A stretch of DNA of 64,000 nt from Verrucomicrobiia bacterium. Lineage in GTDB: Bacteria > Verrucomicrobiota > Verrucomicrobiia > JABWAM01. Below, one piece after another: positions 27,488 to 36,875 of this stretch; position 1 is the stretch's first letter; every line of letters begins with the position of its first letter. The notes beneath the pieces were generated by a model that had not been told where the DNA came from, ran no database searches, and saw only the letters and a program-made list of their open reading frames with translations. The stretch lies in contig JAQUAF010000020.1 in the NCBI GenBank assembly GCA_028687435.1, forward strand, positions 1 through 64,000, written 5' to 3'. A program made the position numbers and the translations under genes.

Positions 27488-28096
27488 ATGGAAACGCTGG
27501 TGTGGAAACCTCTTGTCCTGGGATTGTCCTCCGGGCTTTATTGTCTGGGGGCATGTGTGCCGTTTCTGGCGCCGTGCCTGGTGGCGGAGGAACGGGAGAT
27601 GAGGGGACGGCTGTTCCTGTTCGGACAGTTTCTGTCCGGAAGACTCGCGGGCTATGTGATGTTGGGAATGTTTTGCGGATGGCTGGGCGGGATGGCGGGA
27701 GCAGGAATGCTGAAGTGGGCGGCGCCCGTCTCGCAGGTGGCATTATCCCTTTTGATGCTGGCGGAAATGGGCAAGGGAATGCGAAAGACGGAAAAGTGTC
27801 CGGAAAAAAGCCGGTTCCGCAGCGGTCCGTTCTGGATGGGATTGGCGATGGGGATCAACGTTTGTCCTCCGCTATGGATGGCGCTGGTCCATGTCATGAC
27901 CTTGCAGAGCATGGCAAAGGGAGGACTGGCGCTTCTGGTTTTCTTTGGGGCCAGCTCCATTTTTCTTCCGCCTGTTTTGTGGCTGGGAAATCTGGCCCGG
28001 CACCGGGAGTTCCGTCTGGCGGCCCGCGTGGCGGGAATCGCGGTGGCGCTGGTTTTTCTGGTTTATGGGTTGAAAGGCATGCCCTGGCGGTGCTAG
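27488..28096 (+). CDS. TauE/SafE- or DsbD/CcdA-like membrane transporter
   Basis: The protein has 202 residues with about six transmembrane helices. A Cys-rich first helix (SGLYCLGACVPFLAPCL) and a second Cys in GINVCPPLW recall membrane electron carriers of the DsbD/CcdA type and small sulfite-exporter-like proteins. The substrate cannot be told. It lies 9 bp before hisB on the same strand and starts divergently from the YfhO-like gene, so a shared divergent promoter is likely near 27410-27490. Confidence 0.6.
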   Translation: METLVWKPLVLGLSSGLYCLGACVPFLAPCLVAEEREMRGRLFLFGQFLSGRLAGYVMLGMFCGWLGGMAGAGMLKWAAPVSQVALSLLMLAEMGKGMRKTEKCPEKSRFRSGPFWMGLAMGINVCPPLWMALVHVMTLQSMAKGGLALLVFFGASSIFLPPVLWLGNLARHREFRLAARVAGIAVALVFLVYGLKGMPWRC

Positions 28097-28105
28097 TAAG
28101 AAGGA

Positions 28106-28696
28106 ATGGCACAACGACGCGCTCATGTGGTTCGCCACACCAAGGAAACCCGGATTGATCTCCGGTTGAATCTGGATGGACAAGGCAGAGCTTCCGTGAA
28201 AACCGGAATGCCGTTCCTTGACCATATGCTGGATCTTTTTGCGCGTCATTCGGTTTGCGACCTGGATTTGCGCGCCAAGGGGGATCTGGAGGTTGACTAT
28301 CATCATCTGGTTGAAGACCTGGGCATTGCCCTGGGTGAGGCGATTCGCAAGGCGCTGGGCAACAAAAAGGGGATCTGCCGTTATGGATTTGCCATTCTGC
28401 CCATGGATGAATGCCTGGCTCAGGCGGCCATTGATTTCAGCGGACGGTCCTTCCTAGTCTATCGCGTAAAATCGGTAAAAAAGCGCATCCGCGATTTTGA
28501 TGTTTCGATGGTGCGCGAGTTCATGCAGGGCCTGGCCAACGCCGCCCAATGCAACCTGCATCTTGAATTGCGCTATGGCGATGAGCCGCATCATATTCTG
28601 GAGGCGATTTTCAAGGCCTTGGCCAGGGCTTTTGACATGGCCAAAACCCGCGATCCGCGCGTCAGGGGCGTGCCCAGCACCAAAGGAAAATTATGA
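28106..28696 (+). CDS. hisB: imidazoleglycerol-phosphate dehydratase
   Basis: The protein has 196 residues, the normal length of a monofunctional HisB dehydratase. Metal-binding His/Glu motifs are present: FLDHMLDLFARHS, YHHLVEDLGIALGEA and the repeat-half copies DVSMVREFMQGLANAA and DEPHHILEAIFKALARA. It converts imidazole-glycerol phosphate to imidazole-acetol phosphate in histidine synthesis, in the cytoplasm. AGAAGGA lies directly upstream of the ATG. Its stop overlaps trpA by 4 bp. Confidence 0.97.
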   Translation: MAQRRAHVVRHTKETRIDLRLNLDGQGRASVKTGMPFLDHMLDLFARHSVCDLDLRAKGDLEVDYHHLVEDLGIALGEAIRKALGNKKGICRYGFAILPMDECLAQAAIDFSGRSFLVYRVKSVKKRIRDFDVSMVREFMQGLANAAQCNLHLELRYGDEPHHILEAIFKALARAFDMAKTRDPRVRGVPSTKGKL

Positions 28697-29499
28697 ATCG
28701 CATTGACCGGCATTTTACGGCATTGCGAAAGACCGGAAAAAAGGCGTTTGTCGCCTATATCACCGCCGGCGATCATTCCCTTGATGTGACCGCCTCCCTG
28801 GTGCGGGAATTTGAAAAGTCGGGCGTGGATGCGGTCGAGTTGGGCGTTCCCTTTTCGGATCCGCTGGCGGATGGCGCGGTCAATCAGTCGGCGGCAGACC
28901 GGGCTCTGCGTTCGGGAACGAGTCTGGCGGGCATCCTGCGCACGGTGGAAAAGTTGCGCCGCGAAGGAGCGCAGATTCCACTGATCCTTTTCACCTATTT
29001 CAATCCCATCCACCGGTATGGATTGAAACGGTTTGTGACGGATGCGGCGAAGGCCGGGGTGGATGGGGTTCTTTATCTTGATCTGCCTCCCGAGGAATCC
29101 GGCGAATGCCTTGATCTGATGGAATCCGCGGGTTTGCATGCCATTCACCTGGTTTCTCCCACCACCCCCGATGCCCGCCTGGCCCGGATTGTCCGGCGCG
29201 CGCGCGGTTTCATTTATTATGTGTCAAGGGAAGGGGTCACAGGCATGCAAAGCAAGCTGCAGGGCGGCATTGCCGCAAACGTGGCCCGGATCCGTCGTTG
29301 CACGAAACTGCCCCTGGTGATTGGTTTTGGCATTTCAACCCCCGCCCAGGTCAAAAGCGCCGCCTCGTTCGCGGATGGCTGCGTGGTGGGCAGCGTCATC
29401 GTCAAACGCATCGGCGAACTCCAGGGAAAACCCGGGCTGGCCAGACAAGTCGCCGCCCTGGTCAGACGCTTGGCCGCGCCCTTGAAAACAATCTCTTAG
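28693..29499 (+). CDS. trpA: tryptophan synthase alpha subunit
   Basis: The protein has 268 residues, the usual TrpA length. It has the catalytic Glu in VELGVPFSDPLADG, the catalytic Asp in the same motif, and the phosphate-binding loop GFGISTPAQV near residue 216. TrpA splits indole-glycerol phosphate and channels indole to TrpB. No trpB lies in the window; coupling to hisB by a 4-bp overlap instead of to trpB is unusual. Confidence 0.97.
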   Translation: MNRIDRHFTALRKTGKKAFVAYITAGDHSLDVTASLVREFEKSGVDAVELGVPFSDPLADGAVNQSAADRALRSGTSLAGILRTVEKLRREGAQIPLILFTYFNPIHRYGLKRFVTDAAKAGVDGVLYLDLPPEESGECLDLMESAGLHAIHLVSPTTPDARLARIVRRARGFIYYVSREGVTGMQSKLQGGIAANVARIRRCTKLPLVIGFGISTPAQVKSAASFADGCVVGSVIVKRIGELQGKPGLARQVAALVRRLAAPLKTIS

Positions 29500-29612
29500 C
29501 CCGGATATCGAATCCATGCGCAGCGTAAATCAAGCCGCGCTCCCGCACGCCTTGTCGCTGGAAAAAATACGCGGCAACGCCACCTGTCGTGGTTCTGCAA
29601 GAGCCGCCCAGG

Positions 29613-30749
29613 TCAACCAGCCAATGCCAACCGGACCATGGTTTCGTAATTAGCCATGGTTTTGGCCGTGATGGTCCGTCCATAGGGCGATGCGGAAGGC
29701 ATCAACACAAACCCCCTGCCCTGGCCGCCGGTTCCGTCGCGAATGGATTTTTCCACAACCTTGACAAATGCGGCGGGATCCATGTTTTCGATATCCGAAA
29801 TCTCCAGATTGCCAAAGAGCGTGAAATCCTTGCCGTACTCGCGCCGGACATCCCCCAGATCCACATTTCCTTGCGTGGGAGGTTCAATGGGATCGATCGC
29901 GTCCACTCCCATCTGGCGGAAATAGGGCAGAAGACTTCGAATGCGCCCGTGACAATGCAACCGCGCAAATCCGCCATGGCGCTGAATCATCTTCACGATC
30001 GGTCCGGTGTAACGCACCACGTATTCCTCAAACAAGCGCGATGGCAGATAAGGTTCGGCCGCGTATTCCGGACCGCAGATACGCCACAGATGTCCCGGAA
30101 ATTCCCGCGCCACCCGCTCCGTCATGTCATGAAGCCGCCGCGACGCCTGCTCCAGCAGCCGGTGAAACAACTCCGTCTCCATAAAGGCCACAACAGTGAA
30201 ATCCTCCATGGAAAAAAGAGGGGCCACCGCGCAAATCGGATCGCCAATGTTCATCATCACAATTCCCCTCTCTCCCAACGACCGGTCCTCCTCAATCATG
30301 CCGGACACATCGATGTCCTGCGCAAACGCCTCATGGGGCAGTTGCAGATAAGCCTCCGCATCATCCTTGTCCTTAAGCAGATGTTCCAGGGTCCAGACCG
30401 TGTCCACATCGGGATTGCGCCGCGCCAACGAGGTCAGCGTGCGTCCGGCTATCTTCACCGTTGTTCGGACCAGACGGGAGCCATCCTCCATGAATTCCTC
30501 CGTCTTGAAAAAACGGTCCGCCACATTGTTTGCGGATGGCTTGCACACCGCGCTCATCATGCGAATCAGTTCCGTTTTCTCCTCGGCCAGTTGCAACAAC
30601 GGCTGCCAGGATGGATCATTGTAGATATTGAACGGGTCGCGGCTTGCCGGGTCCACCTTCACCCCGCCGACCTCATAGAAATTGACCGGCGTACGATCCA
30701 CGGGTTTTCCCGTCAAGGCAGCCATCAAACGTTCGCGTCGTGTCATCAT
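29613..30749 (-). CDS. uroporphyrinogen decarboxylase-like (MtaA/CmuA-type) protein
   Basis: The protein has 378 residues with a UroD TIM-barrel pattern: TRRERLMAALTGKPVDRTPV at the start, ARLHCHGRIRSLLPYFRQMG in the middle and FTLFGNLEISDIENMDP late. HCHG resembles the zinc-ligand HxC of corrinoid methyltransferases such as MtaA, but the C-terminal Cys ligand is not obvious. True HemE (about 340-350 aa) is less likely. An AraC gene lies divergently upstream (31048), and a second UroD-like/AraC pair at 44518-46546 has the same layout, suggesting a substrate-responsive catabolic unit. Confidence 0.75.
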   Translation of the reverse strand: MMTRRERLMAALTGKPVDRTPVNFYEVGGVKVDPASRDPFNIYNDPSWQPLLQLAEEKTELIRMMSAVCKPSANNVADRFFKTEEFMEDGSRLVRTTVKIAGRTLTSLARRNPDVDTVWTLEHLLKDKDDAEAYLQLPHEAFAQDIDVSGMIEEDRSLGERGIVMMNIGDPICAVAPLFSMEDFTVVAFMETELFHRLLEQASRRLHDMTERVAREFPGHLWRICGPEYAAEPYLPSRLFEEYVVRYTGPIVKMIQRHGGFARLHCHGRIRSLLPYFRQMGVDAIDPIEPPTQGNVDLGDVRREYGKDFTLFGNLEISDIENMDPAAFVKVVEKSIRDGTGGQGRGFVLMPSASPYGRTITAKTMANYETMVRLALAG

Positions 30750-30761
30750 ATTGATCGATAG

Positions 30762-30861
30762 TTAAATTCACATCGATGGTCAGGATAAACAGGATCAATT
30801 CCGGGCAAAACAATGAATGGGTTTAAACCATCCCATGAATCCTGTTCATCGATGTTTAAAT
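30762..30861. repeat. imperfect palindromic intergenic element
   Basis: TTAAATTCACATCGATG at the left and CATCGATGTTTAAAT at the right frame about 100 bp. Inside, ACAGGAT words recur and GGTTTAAACC forms a palindrome. It lies in the UroD-AraC intergenic region (30750-31047), which could also hold an AraC operator; no clear promoter is seen. Confidence 0.45.
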
Positions 30862-31047
30862 CCAATGGGCTCCAATCTTAATTGAGAGGCTTCCATGGTT
30901 AAATTCCGGTTTGACGCCCATGCGCGGATGCGGAAATCCAGTCATTTTCGCGGGTGGGCTTAATTTTATTGATCCGCCCGACTTTACCCCATAAAAAGGC
31001 GCCTGGCGTTAGCAGTTTTTCACAAACATTTAGCAATTCTCATCATC

Positions 31048-31833
31048 ATGTCCAAACCGTCCGCCGCGGGGGCCTCCCCCATCCAGAACATCCTTCTGGT
31101 CGAACGTTTTCACCAAACCTCAAAGGGCCGCCGCTTTGAAGCCACCTCCCTTCCGGGACATTTGATCCATCTGGTTCTCGAGGGACATGTCCGGCAGGAA
31201 TGCAATGGACGGTTCTACGAATTGCGGCCTGGTTCGGTCATCTGGTATCACGAGGACGAACTGGTCCGGGGCGTCATCCTGTCGGCGCCATGGACGTTTT
31301 ATTCGGTCAATTTCATCGCCCCCCAACTGCCGCCGCCCGGATTCGAGGCGCGTTTTTTCCCCTGCAAGAAAAACCTCATCCGCTGGTTTGCCATGCTTCA
31401 CCGGGCGTGGCATTTCCACCCCGGACCGCCCGCTGTCCGTGAATGGCAGGTTCATTCGGCTCTCCTGCAAATCCTGGCGGACCTCATGACTCCCGCCTGC
31501 CAGCCGCCTCCCATGGATCCGAGGGCCAGACTCTGGTGGAAATTGGAAACCCTTCTTCGCAAGGATCTGTCGCGCCACGCCACCCTGTCCGCAATGGCGG
31601 ACCTCGTCAAACGCAGTTCCGCCACCATTGCGCGATCATGCGCTTATGCCGTCGGAATGCCGCCCCTGAAACGATTGAAACAGGTGCGGATGAGCCTCGC
31701 CCGCGGACTGGTGAGCCGCTCGGACATGTCCATCGGAGAGATTGCCCGCCAGGTGGGATACGCCCGCATCCACGAATTCTCCCGCGATTATCGCAAGCAT
31801 TTCGGCAAGCCCCCCAGTTCCCACCGGGAATGA
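31048..31833 (+). CDS. AraC-family transcriptional regulator
   Basis: The protein has 261 residues. The N-terminal cupin-like sensing domain (about 15-130, including LRPGSVIWYHEDE) is followed by a double HTH (about 165-258) ending MSIGEIARQVGYARIHEFSR, the conserved second-HTH signature. It is divergent from the UroD-like gene and probably its regulator. No Shine-Dalgarno is evident before the ATG. Confidence 0.9.
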   Translation: MSKPSAAGASPIQNILLVERFHQTSKGRRFEATSLPGHLIHLVLEGHVRQECNGRFYELRPGSVIWYHEDELVRGVILSAPWTFYSVNFIAPQLPPPGFEARFFPCKKNLIRWFAMLHRAWHFHPGPPAVREWQVHSALLQILADLMTPACQPPPMDPRARLWWKLETLLRKDLSRHATLSAMADLVKRSSATIARSCAYAVGMPPLKRLKQVRMSLARGLVSRSDMSIGEIARQVGYARIHEFSRDYRKHFGKPPSSHRE

Positions 31834-31876
31834 CCAGGGAATCTTAACACCTTCAACCTTCGCCCCAAACCCCTGT

Positions 31877-34078
31877 TCAATACGGCAGCGGAAACCGGCT
31901 GGTCAGATCGCGCACGCGGTTGCGAATTTCCGCCAGTTTGGCCTCGTCCTCCACGCTTACCAAAGCCGTGGAAATCAGGTTGGCAATCTCGCGCATTTCA
32001 TTTTCCTTCATGCCGCGCGTCGTCACCGCCGGTGTGCCCAGACGGATGCCGCTGGTCACCGTGGGTTTCTGGGGATCGTAGGGAATCAGGTTCTTGTTGG
32101 TGGTGATGCCCGCCTTGTCCAGGGCCACTTGGGCTTCCTTGCCCATCACCTTCAATGACCTCAAATCCACCAACATCAGATGGTTGTCCGTACCGCCGCT
32201 GACAATCCGGCAGCCGTTCTTCGCCATGGCCTCCGCCAGAGCTTTCGCGTTGTTCAGAATCTGCTGCTGATAGACGCAGAACGCCGGTTGCAGGGCTTCA
32301 TGGAAACAAACCGCCTTGGCGGCGATGACATGCATCAACGGCCCCCCTTGGATTCCCGGCAACACCATCGAATCAATGGCCTTGGCGTATTGCTCCCGGC
32401 AAAGAATCAAACCGCCCCTTGGCCCGCGCAGGGTCTTGTGGGTGGTGGTCGTCACAAAATCCGCGTGAGGCACCGGGCTCGGATGCAATCCCGCCGCCAC
32501 CAGGCCGGCAATGTGCGCCATGTCCACAAAAAGAAGGGCGCCCACCGAATCGGCGATCTCCCGCATGCGTTTGAAATCGATGATCCGCGGATAGGCGCTG
32601 GCGCCCACGGTGATCAGCTTGGGCTTTTGTTCCATCGCCAGACGGGCCGCCTGCTCGTAATCGATCATCTCATTGTCCTGGCGCACCCCGTAATGAACCA
32701 CCTGGTAAAGCTGTCCGGAAAAATTCTTGCTGAACCCATGGGTCAGGTGTCCGCCATGGGCCAGTTCCATGGTGAGGATTTTGTCGCCTGGCTTGAGCGC
32801 GCTGAAATAGACCGCCATGTTGGCCTGGCTGCCGGAATGGGCCTGAACATTGGCATGGGCGGCGCCAAAAAGCTTCTTCGCCCGTTCGATGGCCAGATTC
32901 TCGGCAATGTCCACAAACTGGCATCCGCCATAGTAACGCTTGCCGGGATAGCCCTCCGCGTACTTGTTGGTCATGACAGACCCCTGGGCCTCCAACACTG
33001 CGGGACTGGTGAAATTCTCGCTGGCAATCAATTCCAGATGATCCTGCTGCCGGTTCTTCTCGCATTCGATGGCATCGAAAATTTCCGGATCCGTCTGCTT
33101 CAGCGGACTGGCGCCTTCGCGATCCGCCATTCCGTCAAACCCCGGCTCCCCGCAACGGGCCTCCATCTTTTTCACCCGCCTCTCATGGCGTCCGCCGGCA
33201 AAACGGGTCTTCAACCAGACATCCACGATGCGCAAAGCGTCGGCGGCAGACACCACCTTCGCCCCCAGACAAAGCACGTTCGCATCGTTGTGTTCCCGGC
33301 TCAGCCGGGCCAGTTCCTCGTTATGCACCAGGGCCGCGCGCACCCTTGGCAGCCGGTTGGCGGTCATCGTCATGCCAATCCCCGTCGTACAAACCAAAAT
33401 CCCAAAATCCACGCGTCCGCCAGCCACCTGATGGGCCACCGCCTGCCCAAAATCCGGATAATCCACCGAATCCGCGTCATGGGTTCCCACATCGGCAACC
33501 GCATATCCCTGGGATTCCAGATGTTTCTTGATGGCATTCTTGAGCTCAAATCCCCCGTGATCTGCGCCCAGGGCGATGGATGTTTTGTTTTTTGACATGG
33601 TACTGGCTGGTGTGGAAGTCATTTGAGTTTTCAGGTAATGGACCAGACTGGGAAGGGCGGAACGGATGGCATCCCGGCATTCCAGATAGGTCGAGTAGGA
33701 TTGTCCGATGGGATCGGGCACTTCCCGTTCCGCGCGGGAAAGCCCCTGCTCGAATTCGCGCACAAGAAATGTTTTGACCTTTGCAGCGGGATGGAGCGAC
33801 AGCAAATGGAGACGATGCCCCTCGGTCATCACAAAGATGGCATCCGCCTCCTGCGCCATCTCCAGGGTCACCGAGCGGGACCGATGTTTTTTGAGATCAA
33901 TCCCCAAATCGTTCAGAGCCCTCACCGCATGAGCGCTGGCCGGCTCCCCGTCAACAGCCCCCAGGCCGGCGGACATGACACGATACTCCGGGTCATTTTT
34001 CAAAAAATCCCTCAACAGGCCTTCGGCCATGGGGCTTCGGCAAATGTTGCCCGTACAAAGGAAAAGAATGTTCTTCAC
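31877..34078 (-). CDS. glyA: three-domain fusion: low-MW tyrosine phosphatase - ribose-5-phosphate isomerase B - serine hydroxymethyltransferase
   Basis: From GTG 34078 the single open frame encodes 733 residues. Residues 1-150 are a low-molecular-weight protein tyrosine phosphatase, with C8TGNICRS as P-loop and Asp122 in VPDPIG. Residues about 162-305 are RpiB ([14 protein letters not shown]; catalytic Cys in VCTTGIG). Residues about 322-733 are a full-length serine hydroxymethyltransferase ([12 protein letters not shown] lysine 548 in TTTHKTL). GlyA makes glycine and one-carbon units; RpiB interconverts pentose phosphates. No stop or frameshift separates the parts. A longer frame to 34138 is less likely. 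Whether the product is processed is unknown. Confidence 0.9.
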   Translation of the reverse strand: MKNILFLCTGNICRSPMAEGLLRDFLKNDPEYRVMSAGLGAVDGEPASAHAVRALNDLGIDLKKHRSRSVTLEMAQEADAIFVMTEGHRLHLLSLHPAAKVKTFLVREFEQGLSRAEREVPDPIGQSYSTYLECRDAIRSALPSLVHYLKTQMTSTPASTMSKNKTSIALGADHGGFELKNAIKKHLESQGYAVADVGTHDADSVDYPDFGQAVAHQVAGGRVDFGILVCTTGIGMTMTANRLPRVRAALVHNEELARLSREHNDANVLCLGAKVVSAADALRIVDVWLKTRFAGGRHERRVKKMEARCGEPGFDGMADREGASPLKQTDPEIFDAIECEKNRQQDHLELIASENFTSPAVLEAQGSVMTNKYAEGYPGKRYYGGCQFVDIAENLAIERAKKLFGAAHANVQAHSGSQANMAVYFSALKPGDKILTMELAHGGHLTHGFSKNFSGQLYQVVHYGVRQDNEMIDYEQAARLAMEQKPKLITVGASAYPRIIDFKRMREIADSVGALLFVDMAHIAGLVAAGLHPSPVPHADFVTTTTHKTLRGPRGGLILCREQYAKAIDSMVLPGIQGGPLMHVIAAKAVCFHEALQPAFCVYQQQILNNAKALAEAMAKNGCRIVSGGTDNHLMLVDLRSLKVMGKEAQVALDKAGITTNKNLIPYDPQKPTVTSGIRLGTPAVTTRGMKENEMREIANLISTALVSVEDEAKLAEIRNRVRDLTSRFPLPY

Positions 34079-34215
34079 AAGCAGTTCCGCTTTTAAGACA
34101 TCCACTATCCACAACCGCCCCCTTTGCGGCAAGGCCAATTATTGATCCCGCCGGGAATTTCTCCCGCATTTTCCCTTCAGTCTCCCTCCTTGAGTCTGAT
34201 AACCTGAGAGGTTCC

Positions 34216-35049
34216 ATGACCTCATCATCGCTTCAACACCCCTTTTTGGGCAAATACCTGCGGGTCATGAGCATCGGATTCCAGAATACCCTTGTTTACC
34301 GGTGGAATTTTCTGATCCGCGCATTTTTCGGTTTTCTGCCCCTCACCTGTTCTTTTTTCCTGTGGAATGCTTTTTTTGGCGGGGATCCGGATGCCCGCAT
34401 TCAAGGCTATGCCTTCAGCGGGATGATCTCCTATTTTCTGGCCATGATGCTGCTTGACTCCCTTGCCTCGCCCACGGAAGACGACTGGCAGGTGGCGGGC
34501 GAGATACGCGACGGCCTGATCAGCCAGTTCCTGCTCAAACCCATCGACTACCTGGCCTATCGTTTCAGCCTCTTCCTGGCCTGCCGGCTGGTTTACACGA
34601 GCACCACTATTCTTCCCGCGCTGGGCATGCTCTTTTTTTTGCGTCAATACCTGGCCTTTCCGGAAGAACCCGCAGTCTGGCTGGTAACGCTACCGGCCGT
34701 TCTCCTTTCGGCCATCCTCCAATTTCTGGCCGCCTATTGCATCGCCCTGCTGGCCTTCTGGATCCTGGAGATCGGCGCCCCCATCTTCATCATCTATTCC
34801 ATCGAATTGCTTGCCGGCGGCCATGTTTTTCCGCTGGACCTGCTTCCCGGATCCCTTTACCGGCTGCTCATGTGGACACCTTTCGCTTACGAATACTGGT
34901 TTCCGCTGGGTGTTTTTCTTGGCAAATTTTCACAACCGGAAATCTGGCGCGGATTCATCCTTCAAATCACCTGGATCGCAATCTTTTATCTTCTGGCCCG
35001 CTGGCTCTGGAGCCGCGGCATCAAACATTATTCCGCCGTTGGCGGCTGA
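34216..35049 (+). CDS. ABC-2-type permease subunit 1
   Basis: The protein has 277 residues with six predicted transmembrane helices and a cytoplasmic loop carrying GEIRDGLISQFLLKPIDYLA, the signature of the ABC-2 permease group that works in pairs (often annotated ABC2_membrane_6 and DUF990). AGAGG lies just before the ATG. The partner permease starts 4 bp after this stop. No ATP-binding subunit lies in the window, so the ATPase must be encoded elsewhere. Confidence 0.85.
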   Translation: MTSSSLQHPFLGKYLRVMSIGFQNTLVYRWNFLIRAFFGFLPLTCSFFLWNAFFGGDPDARIQGYAFSGMISYFLAMMLLDSLASPTEDDWQVAGEIRDGLISQFLLKPIDYLAYRFSLFLACRLVYTSTTILPALGMLFFLRQYLAFPEEPAVWLVTLPAVLLSAILQFLAAYCIALLAFWILEIGAPIFIIYSIELLAGGHVFPLDLLPGSLYRLLMWTPFAYEYWFPLGVFLGKFSQPEIWRGFILQITWIAIFYLLARWLWSRGIKHYSAVGG

Positions 35050-35053
35050 TCCC

Positions 35054-35902
35054 ATGACTCATCCCCATCCCGAGCCCCAGGCCGATTGCCGCCAGCCCCG
35101 CCTCATCCGGCGCCCCTGCCGATATCTGCGCCTGGCCTGGGCGCTGTTTCGTTACAGCCTGGCGCGCGAGATGATGTTCAAGGTCAATTTCCTCTTGTGG
35201 ATCGTGGTGGAAATCGCGTGGTTCGCACTCCAATGGGCCCTGATCGAGGTCCTTTTCCACCACGTGCGCGAAATCGCCGGATGGAACAAGTACGAAATGA
35301 TCATCCTCATCGGCGCCAGCCAGTTCATCCAGCAAACCTTCCAACTCCTGTTCATGATCAACTGCATCGAACTGCCCGAAAATGTCCGCACTGGAAAACT
35401 TGATTTCTGCCTGCTGCAACCCGCCAATTCCCAGTTCCTGGCCACAGTTCGAAAATTCGACATCGGCTCCATCGCCAACGCCGGACTCGGACTGGCCTTT
35501 GTTTTTTATGGCGTATGGAAGCTGGGCCTCCAACCATCCCTCGCGCAGATTCTCCTGTTCTTCTTCCTCTCAGGCAATGGCGTCCTCATCCACTATGCCG
35601 TCATGCTGTCCATCGTAACCCTTTCCTTTTGGATTGTCCGCGCCCACGGATTGGTGGTCGGCTATTACCAATTGTTTCAACTCACCCGCATCCCCCGTGA
35701 GGCATTCAAGGGAATTATCCGAATCATCTTCACCTTCGCCCTGCCCATGCTCCTGGTTGCCTGCTGTCCTGCCGAAACATTGACCCGCAACTTGTGGAAC
35801 TGGAACCTCCTTTGGATCACCGGCCTGACCCTCATCCTTCTTTCTCTCTCCGCCGCATGGTTTCGCTTTGCCCTTCGTTTCTATACCAGCGCCAGTTCCT
35901 AG
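35054..35902 (+). CDS. ABC-2-type permease subunit 2
   Basis: The protein has 282 residues from ATG 35054, placed 4 bp after the first permease stop; the longer upstream frame overlaps that gene and is a shadow. Six transmembrane helices are predicted, and the pair signature reads ELPENVRTGKLDFCLLQP, matching the role of GLISQFLLKP in the partner. The two probably form a heterodimeric export or lipid-flipping channel. Substrate unknown. Confidence 0.85.
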   Translation: MTHPHPEPQADCRQPRLIRRPCRYLRLAWALFRYSLAREMMFKVNFLLWIVVEIAWFALQWALIEVLFHHVREIAGWNKYEMIILIGASQFIQQTFQLLFMINCIELPENVRTGKLDFCLLQPANSQFLATVRKFDIGSIANAGLGLAFVFYGVWKLGLQPSLAQILLFFFLSGNGVLIHYAVMLSIVTLSFWIVRAHGLVVGYYQLFQLTRIPREAFKGIIRIIFTFALPMLLVACCPAETLTRNLWNWNLLWITGLTLILLSLSAAWFRFALRFYTSASS

Positions 35903-36203
35903 CGAGGCTTTGCCTCAGACCAACCCGCCTTCATCCGACTGCGGCGAGGCGGCGCTTTCGTGCCAACTTTGGATCTCCCAACCATAAATCCAAGGTCGGA
36001 AAACGCTGTCGCAACATCGAAATGTCAATAAAAAGTTTTATGCGTTTTATGTGGCATCTCCGAATCAAACCCGCTATAGTTTTTGTGTCAAAATGAAGGG
36101 CGCGTTGGTTGCCCGGCACAACAAACCTTGCCATCTGTTTTTTCAGCTTAGACCTAGACAAATCACTTTTCAGGCGGTAAAAGGAAGAAGTTCTTTCCAA
36201 ACC
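35903..36203. other. intergenic stretch before the coiled-coil gene
   Basis: Three hundred bases with no clear gene. A TATAGT word at 36075-36080 could be a -10 box for the gene at 36204, but no matching -35 box is seen. A frame extends upstream of the chosen start through this region without support. Confidence 0.4.
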
Positions 36204-36875
36204 ATGACAGACGGCTCACATAACGGGCATTCCTCCAAGACAGATTCACGGATATCGGCATCTCCAGGCATCCAGAACCTTGAATTTAACTTTGGGGGCT
36301 CCTCAAACAAAGGCGAGGCTCCATCCACCGGCCCCTCAACCGGCGGAAACGACGCTCCCCCCATTTCGTCAACGCAAGCCGCATCCCCAAGATCCTCATC
36401 CATCCTGCCTCCCCGCTCTCAAACCTCAAAACCCAGACGCACCATGAGCTCATCATTCACGCAGTTTCAACAAAATGTTCAACGCCAGTCCCGTGAACAA
36501 AAAGCGGTTGGCTCCCTCTTGAGCGGCGTCGCCGCCATACTGATCGGCGGCATCGTGCTGGTGGGCACACTGGCTCTGGTCGGGGGCTGGGTGCTCTGGG
36601 GCCAAATCAACGACCAAAGCCGGACGGTGGCCCAACTGGATGCCAAGGTGAGCGGCGACATCACAAACCTCCAAAACAGCCTGCGGGAAACCGTGGCCAT
36701 TGTCGAGAAACTTGCCGCCCAAAACCAAGCGCAATTTCAGGCTCAGAAGCAACAGGTCACCACCCTGCAACATCAGGTTGATGACATCAAAAGCCAATTC
36801 CGCAAGGAGAAGGCTGCCAACCAAACCGCTCTCCAAAATCTGCAGCGGCGGGTCTTCGAGTTGGAACGCCGGTGA
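36204..36875 (+). CDS. single-pass membrane protein with C-terminal coiled coil
   Basis: The protein has 223 residues from ATG 36204. The first about 80 residues are Ser/Pro/Gly-rich and disordered. One transmembrane helix (about 115-138, VAAILIGGIVLVGTLALVGGW) is followed by a long coiled coil to the end (about 145-223, with many Gln/Lys heptads). The layout recalls cell-envelope spacer or division-associated proteins. The next gene starts within its stop codon (GTGA), so the two are coupled. Confidence 0.65.
   Translation: MTDGSHNGHSSKTDSRISASPGIQNLEFNFGGSSNKGEAPSTGPSTGGNDAPPISSTQAASPRSSSILPPRSQTSKPRRTMSSSFTQFQQNVQRQSREQKAVGSLLSGVAAILIGGIVLVGTLALVGGWVLWGQINDQSRTVAQLDAKVSGDITNLQNSLRETVAIVEKLAAQNQAQFQAQKQQVTTLQHQVDDIKSQFRKEKAANQTALQNLQRRVFELERR

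Noticed and set aside
34811-35053. N-terminal extension of the second ABC-2 permease
   Set aside because: It overlaps the first permease in another frame; the ATG at 35054 sits 4 bp after that stop and gives the normal length.
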